This document shows, in pieces, positions 23,371 to 34,504 of a stretch of DNA of 64,000 nt (its first letter is position 1; each line of letters opens with the position of its first letter). The stretch covers positions 72,516,926 to 72,580,925 of the forward strand of contig OX104117.1 in assembly GCA_944474755.1 (NCBI GenBank). Direction: 5' to 3'. The translations under genes and the position numbers were made by a program. The DNA comes from Limnoperna fortunei. Taxonomy: Eukaryota; Mollusca; Bivalvia; Mytilida; Modiolidae. The notes under the pieces are model-generated. The model saw only the letters and a list, made by a program, of their open reading frames with translations, was not told the origin of the DNA and ran no database searches.

Positions 23371-23911
23371 TAGCTACAGTCCCTGGAACGTACAAGTTAA
23401 CAAAACGCACGATGCACGAACGATGTACGAACGATGAACGGACGATATACGGACCATGTACGCACGATATACGAACGATGTACGCACGATGCACGAAACG
23501 ATATACGATACGATATACGATAGAAACGGTGAGGTGAGACGACGTTTTTCGTTTTAATAGATCGTTTCGTCATCGTATGGTATATCGTATTGTGCAACGT
23601 TTCGTTTATCGCATGGTTTATTGTATGGTGCATCGTTTCTTATGTCGTCATTGCAGGGTTGAATGATTGTTCTTGGTATAAATGGTTTATTTTTCAGCAT
23701 TTTCTTCAGTATTGAAAGCATTTACTAGTTTTACTAGATACATTATAATTTAAAAGGTACTTAATTGATAACAGAGCACAATCATGTGTGTAAAATTTAG
23801 CATCCATATATAACGCTACGTATTTTATTATGAGTTTAGGTTTTTGAATACCTGAAAAATAATTTGATTTCTTGTTTGAAGTTATAAGCCACTTCCAGCA
23901 CTTTTCAGCAT

Positions 23912-23950
23912 GGGGGTGGGGGTGGGGGGTGGGGGGGGGGGTGGGGGCGG
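23912..23950 (+). repeat. G-run tract with G-quadruplex potential
   Basis: At least five runs of four or more G separated by single T (GGGGGTGGGGGTGGGGGG-type). It lies within the element above and fits the G4 pattern; no functional claim. Confidence 0.8.
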
Positions 23951-25138
23951 TTCGAATGTTTAATGGAGAAGGAATAGCGAGAACCTGGTGGAAGCCCTTA
24001 ACTTTTCGGCAAGGAAAGAGGGATGAAGTCGAGCACACACTTTTAAGTTAGTTTTTAGTTGCACAGTATTTGAATATTTCTTCACAGCACTTTAATAATA
24101 CAAGACCATAGGTGCATTTTGTGTTTCAAGCATACGTTTTTTTAAACAAATTTCAATTTAAAATAAAAGTTTAAAAATAAGCACGAGACGCGTGATTCGT
24201 CATGCACTATAAAGTTAGTTGAAAATTCGAAAACGTAATTTTATTGTAATGATTGTTTCTATGTATAAAAGGTGTTATTTATTTAATGTATACGTGTCAT
24301 TTACGTGTAGCTACCTGGGGTGCAAATGTGCACAAGTAAGATACGTTCGTTAATTGTTAATATGTTAATTGCAATCACCACAGGTAATAGAAGATAACGT
24401 GTCCCTTTGAAGTGAATTTATTACAGTGTAATTTATATAGCAACTTGATTATCTTTTGATAAGTACTCTAATTTTAAAGTAACGATGTCATACGGCCGAC
24501 ATCATATTTAGTTGATGGAAAGGTGGAGATACGTGTATTTATTTTAGATATCTCGTAAACTATCTGTTAGGGAAAACAAAGAAAAAACTCTTCATTGTCG
24601 GTATTTATATTTCATCGTTTTGATAGAATGTTATTAGATATACGAGTAAATACTGTGGATTAACGTTATAATTTCAAATCAATTCGGATGCAAACGGTCA
24701 TATTCAAAGTCCGAACAAATACATCAAGTTTTCGTTTAATTACAAGCTAACATAGGTACTATGAAAAATCCTTATATTTTAACAAACATAATATGCTAGT
24801 CCGCTTGTTACATGCGTATGCAAAACCAGGCTCCTTCATATATGTACAAATACTCATCCATAAGATAGCTCAAAATTAAATATGGAAAAAATATATAAAA
24901 GGTATGAAATCATTTGAAATAGGAGTGTCTCATTCTTGCAATTACGCACAAAAGCTACATTAATTAACTCCTTTGAACATTGTTTTATGTCGGCGGAGCT
25001 ACATTACTGTAGCTTTTGTACACAAGTGTAACGGTTACTGCTACATGTATCTGTAGCATCTACTATACATATTTTATTGATAATTTATCAATGAATTTAT
25101 TTAATTTTATGTTCCGATGTATTTGTATCGACTTAAAG

Positions 25139-25168
25139 AATATTTATTTATTTATTTATTTATTTAAG
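25139..25168 (+). repeat. (TTTA)n microsatellite
   Basis: About seven TATT/TTTA units in a row. Confidence 0.9.
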
Positions 25169-25639
25169 ACAAATCAATTGCAGTTTATATTATGTAAAAA
25201 GAAAATTCAGATCACGTTTAATGCAATAAACTTTTTTACATCAATGATTCAAAGTTATTTAAAAACTATTAATGCACAGTTATTATCCTTGTTATTTAAT
25301 GCTGCAGTTTACTAAACGTAAATAACGATGTACATGTAAAATCAAATTACCCAAGCATTATACAATGTACGCTAATTTGACAGAACAACACTATGGCGAA
25401 CGATAACGCAAACGATAAACCATACGATTTACGATTATCCATACGATATACGCTAACATAAACGGAAATACATACGATAAACGATAGAACAAACGACCCA
25501 CCATACGATGCACGCTGGTGAAAACGATGCACGATATACTATACGTTATACGGTACCATATACGAACGATATACACACAATGTACGAACGATAAAATCGT
25601 TAACTTATACGTACCAGGGAATGTGTATCATACAAAAAA

Positions 25640-26130
25640 TGTATATTGAAGAACTTTGAAGTTATGGTCGAGTTTGGTTTGTTACTTCGCACTGCATACA
25701 TATACATGTAACGATGAATAACTGTTTTCCTCCCAAACAAATTCAATCCAAACATTCAAATCATTGGATGTACGACTGTTATTACTCATTTTACAATAAT
25801 GGTTTCCACTTTAAATGTTTATTACATAATAGAATATCTTCACACTTAGGACATAAATATTACGTTTACCGAGTACAGTAAACAAAGCCGTTAACGCAAG
25901 ACAGAGAATGTTATCATAACTTTTCAGTGTTACTTTGCTTGTTATGTCAGAATTGTGCAGCCAAAGCAAGAAACGATCTATTTGCGAAATGTCATTTTCC
26001 TGTTTTTACAATGAAAGCCAGGAAAGATACATGTTGTAATGTCATACACATGTCTATGCATAGATGCATGATTTTAATGTCAGGCGCGTGTCCATACAGT
26101 TAAAGCAAAAAAAAAATACATATTTCATTT
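25640..26130. other. Intergenic stretch
   Basis: Nothing recognised. Confidence 0.5.
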
Positions 26131-26140
26131 TATTGGTCTC

Positions 26141-26345
26141 ACAGGCTGACACCTCGATGCAAAGCGTGGAGCAGGAGTTGTTTCCCCTTCACCCGGACTC
26201 ACCCCGGATATTAGTGGGGTTCTTGACACGGACTCACCCCGGATATTAGTGGGGTTCTTGTCACACTGTTGGGTTTTTGTATTTAATTGCTGTTGTGTTT
26301 TATTTTTGTCTCCTCTTTTGTTTAACCATTGTTTTGTCTGGCCCT
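26141..26345 (+). repeat. Retroelement 3'-UTR fragment with 35-bp duplication
   Basis: GTGGAGCAGGAGTTG, CACCCGGACTCACCCC and TGGGGTTCTTG resemble the 3' untranslated part of the retroelement copies at 44751-45010. A 35-bp unit beginning CGGACTCACCCCGGATATTA is tandemly duplicated (26194 and 26229). Confidence 0.55.
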
Positions 26346-26618
26346 GACTTATTCTCTAAAAAATACTTCTCGGAATATATTCATTTTCTTTCTTTGAACC
26401 ATTTGGCATGCTTATTAAAAATCGATGAATTAGGTACCATATTGTACTGTCTCTAAGTATCATCTGTATGTATGTTATGAACCTAGAGTATATAAACCTA
26501 TATTGTGTGTTTTTGCGTGTGTGTTAAAGCAGAATTTTGTATTACATGGTAGGGTTTTGACGGACGCATTAAGTTTATGGTTACCGTGCGATAAATTATT
26601 TACACACATGTAAAAGGT

Positions 26619-26751
26619 ATGTCAAACATTCCAATTGTTAAGAAATATAACAGGTATAACGACCGAACAACGACAACTAAAATTCAAGATAAAATTACAA
26701 ATCTGGATTTTGAAAAACATATAAAAAACAAATGTAATGATTCAGAAGAAG
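26619..26751 (+). CDS. Possible small exon with strong donor site
   Basis: Starts MSNIPIVKKYNRYN and runs 44 codons, rich in Lys/Asn/Asp/Thr, to AGAAGAAG followed by GTGAGTAT, an excellent splice-donor match. No acceptor partner or second exon could be tied to it, and I recognise no family. Compositional bias could equally be chance. Confidence 0.2.
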
Positions 26752-27279
26752 GTGAGTATCAAAATCCAAAAAACCATAGATGCACTCAGGTACTCCAGGC
26801 TTGTATTACCATGCCACATAATAGGTGTTTTTGTGTAGAACTATTTATTATAAGTTGTGAAACTTAGATTGGAAGGTGCAACAGTTTGTATACATTTTAA
26901 AATTTGTTAATTAAACAGCTACTCTGCAAAGGGTAAGTTGTTAATGTTTTAAAATACACTAGAGCAATTTCTAGATTATGTAAAAGCTTAGTGGTTTGTA
27001 ATGATAACAGCGCAAAACATCACAGACCTGCGACAGAAATTCATACATTTATTGCATTTGTGTTTTGTCTCATATTGTCTGCTTTTAATGCTATTTAAGT
27101 GCGGCAAATTACATATACATTTAGTATTATTTGACAGTCGAGTATGCTGTGCTGGGTTTTGCCAATTAGATATGGTTATACGCCCATCGAGGCCAGATTA
27201 AACTTAATAATACTGGTCTGTGTTCGTTCAGTGTTAGCCTTGACCTGAAACATATCACATATATAAATTTAGTGTGTAA

Positions 27280-27495
27280 TTATATTTGTCCGCAACTACT
27301 ACTAAGGATGGAATAATTAATATCAAGGGACTTATAAAAATACTTACTATGCTGCCTTTAGCAGTTAGGTCATTTGTAGCGGATTATCAATATCAGAAAC
27401 AATACACTGATAGAACATTCTATCGTAAAATAGGTAATCCAAACTTATTAGTGGCACTTGCTCATGGCACGTTAAAAGACCAAATGATTAAGTAG
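27280..27495 (+). CDS. Unrecognised open frame
   Basis: 71 codons with no ATG until the internal methionines. It contains GIINIKGLIKILTMLPLAV and ADYQYQKQYTDRTFYRKIG, more protein-like in composition than most frames here. It ends just before a reverse-transcriptase fragment, so it may be another transposon remnant. Function unknown. Confidence 0.2.
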   Translation, partial: LYLSATTTKDGIINIKGLIKILTMLPLAVRSFVADYQYQKQYTDRTFYRKIGNPNLLVALAHGTLKDQMIK

Positions 27496-27551
27496 TTAAG
27501 AAGATTTAAAAACTAAAATTACAAAAAGGTTATAGCCAATCCGATAACTGC

Positions 27552-27705
27552 TGAGTTTAGCACAAGAATTTACGACACACGAGAAGAAATTTTCCTCACC
27601 TATGCAGCAATATTCCAGATTTTCCGGCATACGGTGTCTATATTGCTCCATTGATAAGATGTGCATGAGCTTGCAGTGAGTATACCGCTTTTTTAAAGAA
27701 TTTAT
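27552..27705 (+). pseudogene. Reverse-transcriptase C-terminal fragment
   Basis: The plus strand reads NFPHLCSNIP then PAYGVYIAPLIRCA, an in-frame TGA, then ACSEYTAFLK. This segment lies C-terminal to the catalytic domain in a retroelement reverse transcriptase common in marine invertebrates, recognised by its N-F-P-x-x-C-S-N-I-P...AYGVY pattern. Compared with the copy at 40868 it lacks about seven residues before NFPH. A dead fragment; the retroelement class is not assigned. Confidence 0.7.
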
Positions 27706-27827
27706 TAACGCACATAAAGCGATATTGCAGCTATATTCATCAATCATCGTTAAAAAAGAATGGCATCAAAAACAAAATATTAAATCCCATTAAAAAAGTG
27801 ACGAATTAATGAGACTACATTCTATAA

Positions 27828-27985
27828 ATCTACCAAAAGAATTTTATACTCTCCAAACACGTTACGAGTCCGTGGTCAAGATTTCGGTATTACAACCTGA
27901 CAACCTGAACGAAAACGAAAAGGCCTCGTCATTCCGCCACGATAGAATACTGCTGTGGGTACAGCACTGAGAACACCCTTAGTTT
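27828..27985 (-). repeat. CAAT-tailed retroposon, partial copy
   Basis: CTCCAAACACGTTACGAG, GTCCGTGGTCAAGATTTCG and ACAGCACTGAGAA match the 5' half of the family; no tail. Confidence 0.6.
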
Positions 27986-27999
27986 AGTCCCAGAAATAT

Positions 28000-29270
28000 T
28001 TTCTTTAATTATTATTATTCTATTGTACTGTATTAATCACTTATATTGTGTTTACTTAGTTCATAAGGTACAATGATACTGCGTTTTGTGTTTCTCTCTA
28101 TTGTATTTAAACTCTAACTGTTATAGCCAAAGGTTTTAAAGATGCCAATATTAATTATTTTGAGGTGAAATTAATTAGGGCTCAACGAATCGAATACCTT
28201 CACAATATATTATATTTACGTGCATTTAATTTAATTTACATCAAACGTTTTATTAACAAACTTTGATTTAAATACACTTTTAGCAAAAAATGCAAGATAT
28301 ACACAGGTCAAATCCTTCTTAATCCTAACCACGTTGTAGCAATTATATTAGTGTGCAAGTTTTTTTACGACAGGAATTTTAAATGAAAACAAAAAACGCT
28401 AGACGAAATTAAAAGCAATTACGTCTAATCTTGTAAAAGAGGAGTACACTAAGTAATAAATTTTAGGCAAAAAACTAATGTTTAATCTGTCTCAAGCTAA
28501 AATTATATTTTTGCAGTCGTATCACAAGCCAACTGATAAAAGCTAATGCATACTATATAGTATCTCAATATTGTGAATACTTTAAGTTCTTCACGTGAAG
28601 AGAAAAGTACTCTAAAAACAACTTTAATTAAGTCTTTATCTTTCTCTGATTGATATGTCTCGAGTATAATGTCTCTGATCGATTCATTAGCTCATTTATA
28701 CCACAGCTATTAGACACGCTTAAATTAAAACGATTAATGCAATTCAAAGGAAGAGATAGTAAAAATTGTATTTTATACATGGGTTTGTGTTATATAAATA
28801 GATTGGCATCTGCCATTCATCATTCAAATGCTTTTAATATCATTTTGAATTTGACTTTATTCAATTTCTACAATAATGTAAAAATGTATCCCCAATTAAT
28901 TGCTTATTACTGACTTTGGCTATATTAAATCAACTCATTGTAAAGACCTAATATTGTTTTTAATTAACTTCAAATTTCGGTTGTGAGAAATACAGCTTTA
29001 AAAATGGTTTCAAAGAACAATATTATTGAAATCTTCAATAAAATCTATAAATCTATCAATAATATTAAATAATTACTCATGAATATCATCTGAACATTTA
29101 TAAATCTTATGTCCGATCGGGCGTCAAAAATGTTCCATTCAAAGGATTATTTCAGACATTAATTTTAAAACTCGTTCAATCACATTATACTGTGTATAAG
29201 TACGTAAGCGAAACAATCGATGATTGAGTATGTTATAGCTTACATAAAATTAAAAATAATGTGTTGGAAT
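28000..29270. other. AT-rich intergenic stretch
   Basis: Nothing recognised. Confidence 0.5.
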
Positions 29271-29289
29271 GCCAACACAGAAGTCGCCC

Positions 29290-29700
29290 GAAATCCCCAA
29301 GAATGTTATTGCGTTCCACTCAGGACAGTAAGATGTATCTACATATCAAATTTCATTCAAATCGGACCACGTTTAAAATTTGACACGTTTTTGGCGGCCA
29401 TTTTGAAACGCCAGGTGGAAAAAAAAATTCTGAATTAAAATCAACCTTTTTGTTGAAATCGCAGCACGTTAAAAATGATCGAGATCGCATAACGTTGAAG
29501 GTTATACACGTTTTAGCGGCCATTTTGAAACCCGACGTCGGAGAAAAAATTTACAGGTTGCGTTTCACTCCAAATACTAACATCTGCCTCCATACAAAAT
29601 TTCGTTGAAATCAGACTACGGGAAAATTTTTGCTATTTTTGGGTTGGTGTCGTCAAGTGGCGGCCATTTTGAAATGGCGGCCATTATCAAAATTCTGACA
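29290..29700 (+). repeat. ~130-bp tandem repeat with GGCGGCCATTTTGAAA
   Basis: About three diverged units. The motif GCGGCCATTTTGAAA occurs at 29394, 29516 and 29660, each preceded by an AAATTTCATTGAAATCGGACCACG-like block (recognisable at 29348, 29450 and 29597). TGCGTTTCACTC-like starts lie at about 29309 and 29569. Spacing varies between about 105 and 147 bp. Confidence 0.75.
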
Positions 29701-30009
29701 ATTGACTGCACCCCTCCATATGTCGATATACAACTACTTCGTTTTGGCGACTTAATTACAGTCTACAATCGCATGCGTCTGTTAATACACAAAACAGATA
29801 TTTATCTACAGTCGGACACGTCTGTAATGTGTAAATGAACACAGCTGAAGTTACTACACGAAAACCTTAAGAATAATACTATTAGAGTATTCCTTAAACA
29901 TTGCAAATGTGATGTCTTGTGTTTACCATACATGTGCTTTTAAAATATGTGATATAAGCTCTACTACATCTTAATCATTTAGATTTTTTACATATTGTTT
30001 GGGTTTGAG

Positions 30010-30051
30010 CGCCACTGATGAGTCTTGATTAGACGAAACGCGCGTCTGGCG
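30010..30051 (+). ncRNA. Hammerhead ribozyme, type I-like, well formed
   Basis: All core elements are present. Stem I 5' strand CGCCA (30010-30014); CTGATGA (30015-30021); stem II GTCT / AGAC (30022-30025 and 30031-30034) around a five-base loop; GAAA (30035-30038); a tiny stem III CG..CG (30039-30044); the cleavage triplet GTC ends at 30046; stem I 3' strand TGGCG (30047-30051) pairs perfectly with CGCCA. The very short stem III is typical of ribozymes of Penelope-like elements and metazoan retrozymes, which usually act as dimers. Predicted cut after 30046. No second copy lies close by. Confidence 0.85.
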
Positions 30052-30150
30052 AAGAAATTTTTTTTGTTAACCTTGGTATCTTTGACGACATTTTATTGTA
30101 ATCGTGGTAGTGTTACCTCAATGCAAGTGCAGTTTATGGATAAATAATTA
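30052..30150 (+). repeat. Retrozyme-type repeat, partial body
   Basis: Downstream of the ribozyme, GTTAACCTTGGTATCTTTGA matches the same position in the copy at 33930-34070 (minus strand). The body is cut short by the minisatellite. Confidence 0.55.
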
Positions 30151-30159
30151 AATGAATGC

Positions 30160-31017
30160 ATGCAAAGGGTCTAAAACAAGTTCACAATGCTGTGACGAAG
30201 GATCTAAAACAAAGTGATTCAGTGTTCACACAAAGTTCACAATGCTGTAACTAATTGTCTGAAACAACGTGGTTCAGTGTTCACACAAAGTTCACAATGT
30301 TGTGACGAAGGGTTTAAAACAAAGTGGTTCAATGTACACACAAAGTTCCCAATACTGTAATAAAGTGTCTAAAACAAAGTGGTTCAGTGTAAACACACAG
30401 TTCACAATACTGTAATAAAAGGAATAAAACAAAGTGGTTCAGTGTACACACAAAGTTCACAATACTGTAATAAAGTGTCTAAAACAAAGTGGTTCAGTGT
30501 AAACAAACAGTTCACAATACTGTAATAAAGGGAATAAAACAAAGTGGTTCAATGAACACACACAGTTCACAATACTGTGATAAAGGGAATAAAAGAAAGT
30601 TGTTCAATGTACACACAAAGTTCACAACACTGTGACGAAGGGTCTACAACAAAGTGGTTCAATGTACACACGAAGTTCACAATACTATGACGAAGGGTCT
30701 AAAACAAAGTGGTTCTGTGTAAACACACAGTTCACAATACTGTAATAAAGGGAATAAAACAGAGTGGTTCAATGAACATATAGAGTTCACAATACTGTAA
30801 TAAAGGGAATAAAACAAAGTGGTTCAATGAACACATACAGTTCACAATACTGTAATTAAGGGAATAAAACAAAGTGGTTCAATGAACACATACAGTTCAC
30901 AATACTGTAATAAAGAGAATAAGACTAAGTGGTTCAAAGAACACACACAGTTCACAATACTGTAGTGAAGGGAATAAAACAAAGTGGTTCAGTGTACACA
31001 CACAGTTCTCAATAATG
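30160..31017 (+). repeat. 55-bp minisatellite, about 15 units
   Basis: Direct units such as AAAGTGGTTCAGTGTA, CACACAAAGTTCACAATACT, GTAATAAAGGGAATAAAAC, total 55 bp. Variants alternate between GTGTCTAAAAC and GGGAATAAAAC, suggesting higher-order expansion. Starts only about 110 bp downstream of the ribozyme. Confidence 0.92.
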
Positions 31018-31390
31018 TTTATATACGACTTTTGTAAAATGTTCAATACTTCCTGCCTCTCTTACAACATTTCAAATAGCACACGCTATATGTAGGCTTC
31101 ATCTGGTTAAGTTTAAATAGTTGCTGGTAACTAATGTCTCACAACGTGTCATTCAAAATTATGAAACCAGCTACCACCAACTCGTTATGCTTGCGAGAGA
31201 CTAAGATCAGAATATCGGAGGTTAACAACGGCCAGAGGGGACCACTATCACTTCAATAAAGCAAAGGGTTCCAAGGCTCTATTAGGTTGAATTCTAACTC
31301 ACGTACATCATAAGGAGTGCGTGAATCATAACAGACAGTCCGAGAAAGTCGTCATGCACATTCCCATGCTGTCGGACTAGCAAATTGTCT
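31018..31390. other. Unassigned stretch
   Basis: Less AT-rich than its surroundings; no family recognised. Parts could be the 3' continuation of the LINE remnant that follows. Confidence 0.4.
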
Positions 31391-31399
31391 AAAGATTAC

Positions 31400-32480
31400 C
31401 GCGAGATATTGAACATACAGTGGGTATGAAATCGTGTGCATTCTTTTTTGAGTCATGCTTTTGTGTAGACTTTTTTCAAACTTGAACAATTTATTATATC
31501 ACAATAACGTTTTTAATTACAGCTTTCATTAGCAAAGTACTCTGCAAAATTAGTGTGTCAAAAGCTTTTGTAAAATCAATAAAATGTACGGCAATTTAAA
31601 TATTTAGATTGTCTGCATTGTCAAGTTAAAGCCTATATACTTATTTGCTATATATCCAGATTGGTCGGAATGCATTATAGAACGTATTACCTTTATTATT
31701 TTAATTGCTAAAGTACATGACAAAATTTAATAATCAGTGCTTCGTAGGGAGATGGGTCTATAGTTTTGCTTGATCCATGGGGTTATCTTTTTTATACATG
31801 AAACTAAGTACACTTTGTCTTTGGGAATATGGAAATTGCCTCATAACGAAGCAGTAATTTAAAACATTCAAGAGAGTGGAGATATTGAATTCCAAAACTT
31901 TCTATAAATATTTGCACTTTGTCCGTCTAATCCAGGACGTTTTAAGTTATTTACTGCGTTTGTTATCTCTTTAAGTGATATTTTACCATCACAAAATTTA
32001 CTTTCATTCTTATTTAGTATATTTTAAATTGGGCTGTTTTTTCAAGTAGTACTTAATTGTTCCATTGAGTAAGTAATTTCACCTGATAAAAATCTGTTTC
32101 TATTTTTAATATTTTTTCTTGCTCTGTTGTTATATTTCCTTTTTAATTTTTAATTTTATTATTTTTGTCTTGGTTTGTCTATTCTTTTTAAGGCCTAAAA
32201 AAATTTTGTGTTTTTCCCCCTTTTTCGCACCACTTTTTTTTATCATATTTGGACACCTTTGGTCTTGTACTCGCATTCTTGTTCTAATTTGAGTTCTAAT
32301 AGTTTGATTTTACTATCTCATTTGCTACATAAATATTAAGTTTTTTTAAGTTTTATTTTTCATTTTTGTTAATTATTCTTTGTATGCAGTAACCTATACT
32401 ATATTCGTTTATTTCTTTTTTGAAAGTATCCCAAAATAGTCTAATGTCTTTATATGTGTCTCTTATTGATATTGTTTTGT
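31400..32480 (-). pseudogene. Decayed LINE reverse transcriptase (L1/Tx1-like)
   Basis: Reading right to left on the minus strand: LFWDTFKKEI-like near 32440; NAVNNLKRPGLDG followed by IYRKFW near 31890-31970; YKKDNPMDQAKL near 31770-31810; DNADNLNI and FIDFTKAFDTLILQS near 31550-31620. These follow the order of fingers and palm blocks of a non-LTR reverse transcriptase. The E-F-Y/K-x-F-W style after the G-x-D-G block points to the L1/Tx1 side. Many stops and frameshifts. The YxDD motif is not visible, so the 3' half is missing or unrecognisable. Confidence 0.65.
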
Positions 32481-33105
32481 TCATCAATAATTGAATTTGT
32501 CAATTTCAAAACCCTGGACCTTACTGTTTGTAACTTGATTAAGTAGATTTTAATGGTGGACGCATGAGTGATTTGCGAAGGTGATCGTTATGAGGGCTAC
32601 CTTGAAAGTAGTTATGGCAATGGTTTTCATATGGTTTGGGCAGTAATTAGTTTAGCCGGAAATACTGTCTTTTATGTTATCGCTGGAAATCTCATATATA
32701 TCATATACATTTACAGAGATTAGATAATATTCCCTTCAATCAGACGCATGCGTCTGTTCGTATATATAAATATAAAAATATGGAACATATTTACAGTACA
32801 TAATCGCACTATGGTAACTCTTCTCCAAATTACAAATGGTAACAAAACTTAGTTTGCAGTGGTAGAACATGCCAGAATAAATGATATAAAAAGTCTTCTT
32901 TTTCAAAATAAATACATACACCTAAATAATCGAAACCACGAAAAGACTTGTATTGACGTGCCTCATATAAAAGGTTTCAATAGGGCCGTCAATAAGCAAG
33001 AAACAAGCAAATAAAAAAATAGGTAAACACTAAGCTAAGGAATTTTAATCTTGTTATCCTTTAAACACATATTCCGTAATTCATGTTGATAAAATAAGAA
33101 CGGGA

Positions 33106-33190
33106 GGTAATAACAAAATACCGAACACCGATAAAAATGTCAAAATAGACAGTCCACAAATCAAAGTCCGAGAAACTGGCAAACATTCCT
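33106..33190 (+). repeat. C-type repeat (ACCGAACACCG), short copy
   Basis: TAATAACAAAATACCGAACA and AGTCCACAAATCAAAGTCC recur at 41220-41425 (minus), 44262-44500 (plus) and 49765-49805 (minus). Probably a retroelement untranslated region; no coding seen. Confidence 0.6.
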
Positions 33191-33545
33191 GAATAAATAT
33201 TTCAAGAAGACTCTAATATACACGATTTGTTCATTGACTAGTAGTTTGCGATAACACAGTTGTTTAATATTGGAGACAAATCATCTCTACCGAAGCATTT
33301 GGCATTTTAAGAACTGTTTACACCGTACATCGCGTATTCGTTTAGATACAGGTAATAGGAGTAGGTAACCACCAATAAGGATTTATTACTACCAATTTTA
33401 TATGGTTTCTATTATGAGTAGCGTCAGCAAAACGTTAACGTTCAACGTAGATCTCGCTTGGTAGCTGGTTTTCCATGATCAGACAGACATATTGCAATAT
33501 GATTCGTTTTACAAAACACAAGAATAATGCAGTTATAAAATTGCA

Positions 33546-34504
33546 GTCTACAGCTAAAACGACTGGCATACATGTGCATTTGTGTTAAAGTAAATGAGCT
33601 ATCTCTCGTGTAAATGTATTTCAGTATTTTGTGCATTTAAACATATACAACTGCTAATAGAATTTTCTACACCATACGTCCGTTTTTGGTCTTATCAAGA
33701 CATCAGTGACGCTCAACCACATACAATATTTAAAATCAAAGTGATTAAGTTGTTGTATGGCTTTTCTTATCAAAATTCCAAAATCTTATTCCAAATCTGG
33801 TTAAGACTATCTTAACTTTGAAAATAGAAAAACCTAAATAATTTTCGACATTTCAGGGCGATAAATGTAGAGAATGACTATTTCACTGAAAGAATCAATG
33901 ATATTGCTTCGACACTGAGGAGTTAATATTGGACTGGTGATACCCTTGGAGACTAGCAGTCTACCATTATTGGCATCAGATTGCAAAAATGTCATCACAG
34001 ATACCAAGGTTAGAATTTACAACGCCAGACGCGCTTTTCATGTAATCAAGACTCATCAGTTTCATCAAACCTAAACAATATTTTAAGATGCTTTTAAGAG
34101 ATTTTATCTACAAAATTCTAAAACATTATACCAAATACAGTTAAGACTATCTGCATCTTGCCTGTTATTGCAATAATATCTTTTATGACCCTTCTAATAC
34201 TAAAAATGGTAGCGAATTATCAACACTAAAATTCGCAAAGATTTCAATAGTTTCACTTACAATAAATCACCAACTGCATTTATTATTTCTCGCTCTGCGT
34301 TATGATGGCGTTATCAATTGTCTGTGAGCAGTGTTATCATTTTTTGTTTTAGCTCAGTTAGTCTTTCCTTATAGTTTCAATTTTAAAACGTGCATTTCGC
34401 TAAAGGATCGTTATTGAATAAATGCGCCATCACATTTTAAAGAATTATTGTCTTCTCAATAGAATGATTTCCATAAATTGTCTACAGCTAAAACGACTGG
34501 CACA
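33546..34504 (+). repeat. Local direct duplications around a ribozyme repeat
   Basis: An exact 23-base block (GTCTACAGCTAAAACGACTG plus GCA) occurs at about 33546 and 34482. A second pair, CAAAATTCCAAAATC... / CAAAATTCTAAAACA..., each ending GTTAAGACTATCT, lies at about 33775 and 34112. The minus-strand hammerhead repeat at 33845-34070 sits between the copies. Confidence 0.5.
33845..34070 (-). repeat. Decayed hammerhead (retrozyme-like) repeat
   Basis: On the minus strand CTGATGA (34053-34059), GAAA (34036-34039) and the GTC cleavage triplet (34028-34030) with TGGCGTT after it are intact. Stem II has one mismatch plus a wobble, and the stem I 5' strand no longer pairs, so activity is unlikely. 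The body contains ACCTTGGTATCTGTGATGAC and GGGTATCACCAGTCC down to about 33845. Confidence 0.7.

Larger units (their letters stand above)
23377..25623. mobile_element. TIR element with ACGATATACG-array ends
   Basis: Left end CAGTCCCTGGAACGTAC (23377) and right end complement CATTCCCTGGTACGTAT (25623) are inverted, continuing to AAGTTAAC. Inside each lies an array of short ACGATATACG-type units, about 23405-23525 (with an inverted part at 23560-23650) and about 25385-25600 on the opposite strand sense. Ends starting CA and an 8-base flank that is only partly repeated (TGTAGCTA / TGTATCAT) hint at a hAT-like element, but this is unproved. No transposase seen in 2.25 kb. Confidence 0.65.

Noticed and set aside
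23397..23640. The repeat array was considered as a CRISPR-like array because of its regular short units.
   Set aside because: Units are about 10 bp, degenerate, partly inverted and without spacers; the host is clearly eukaryotic.
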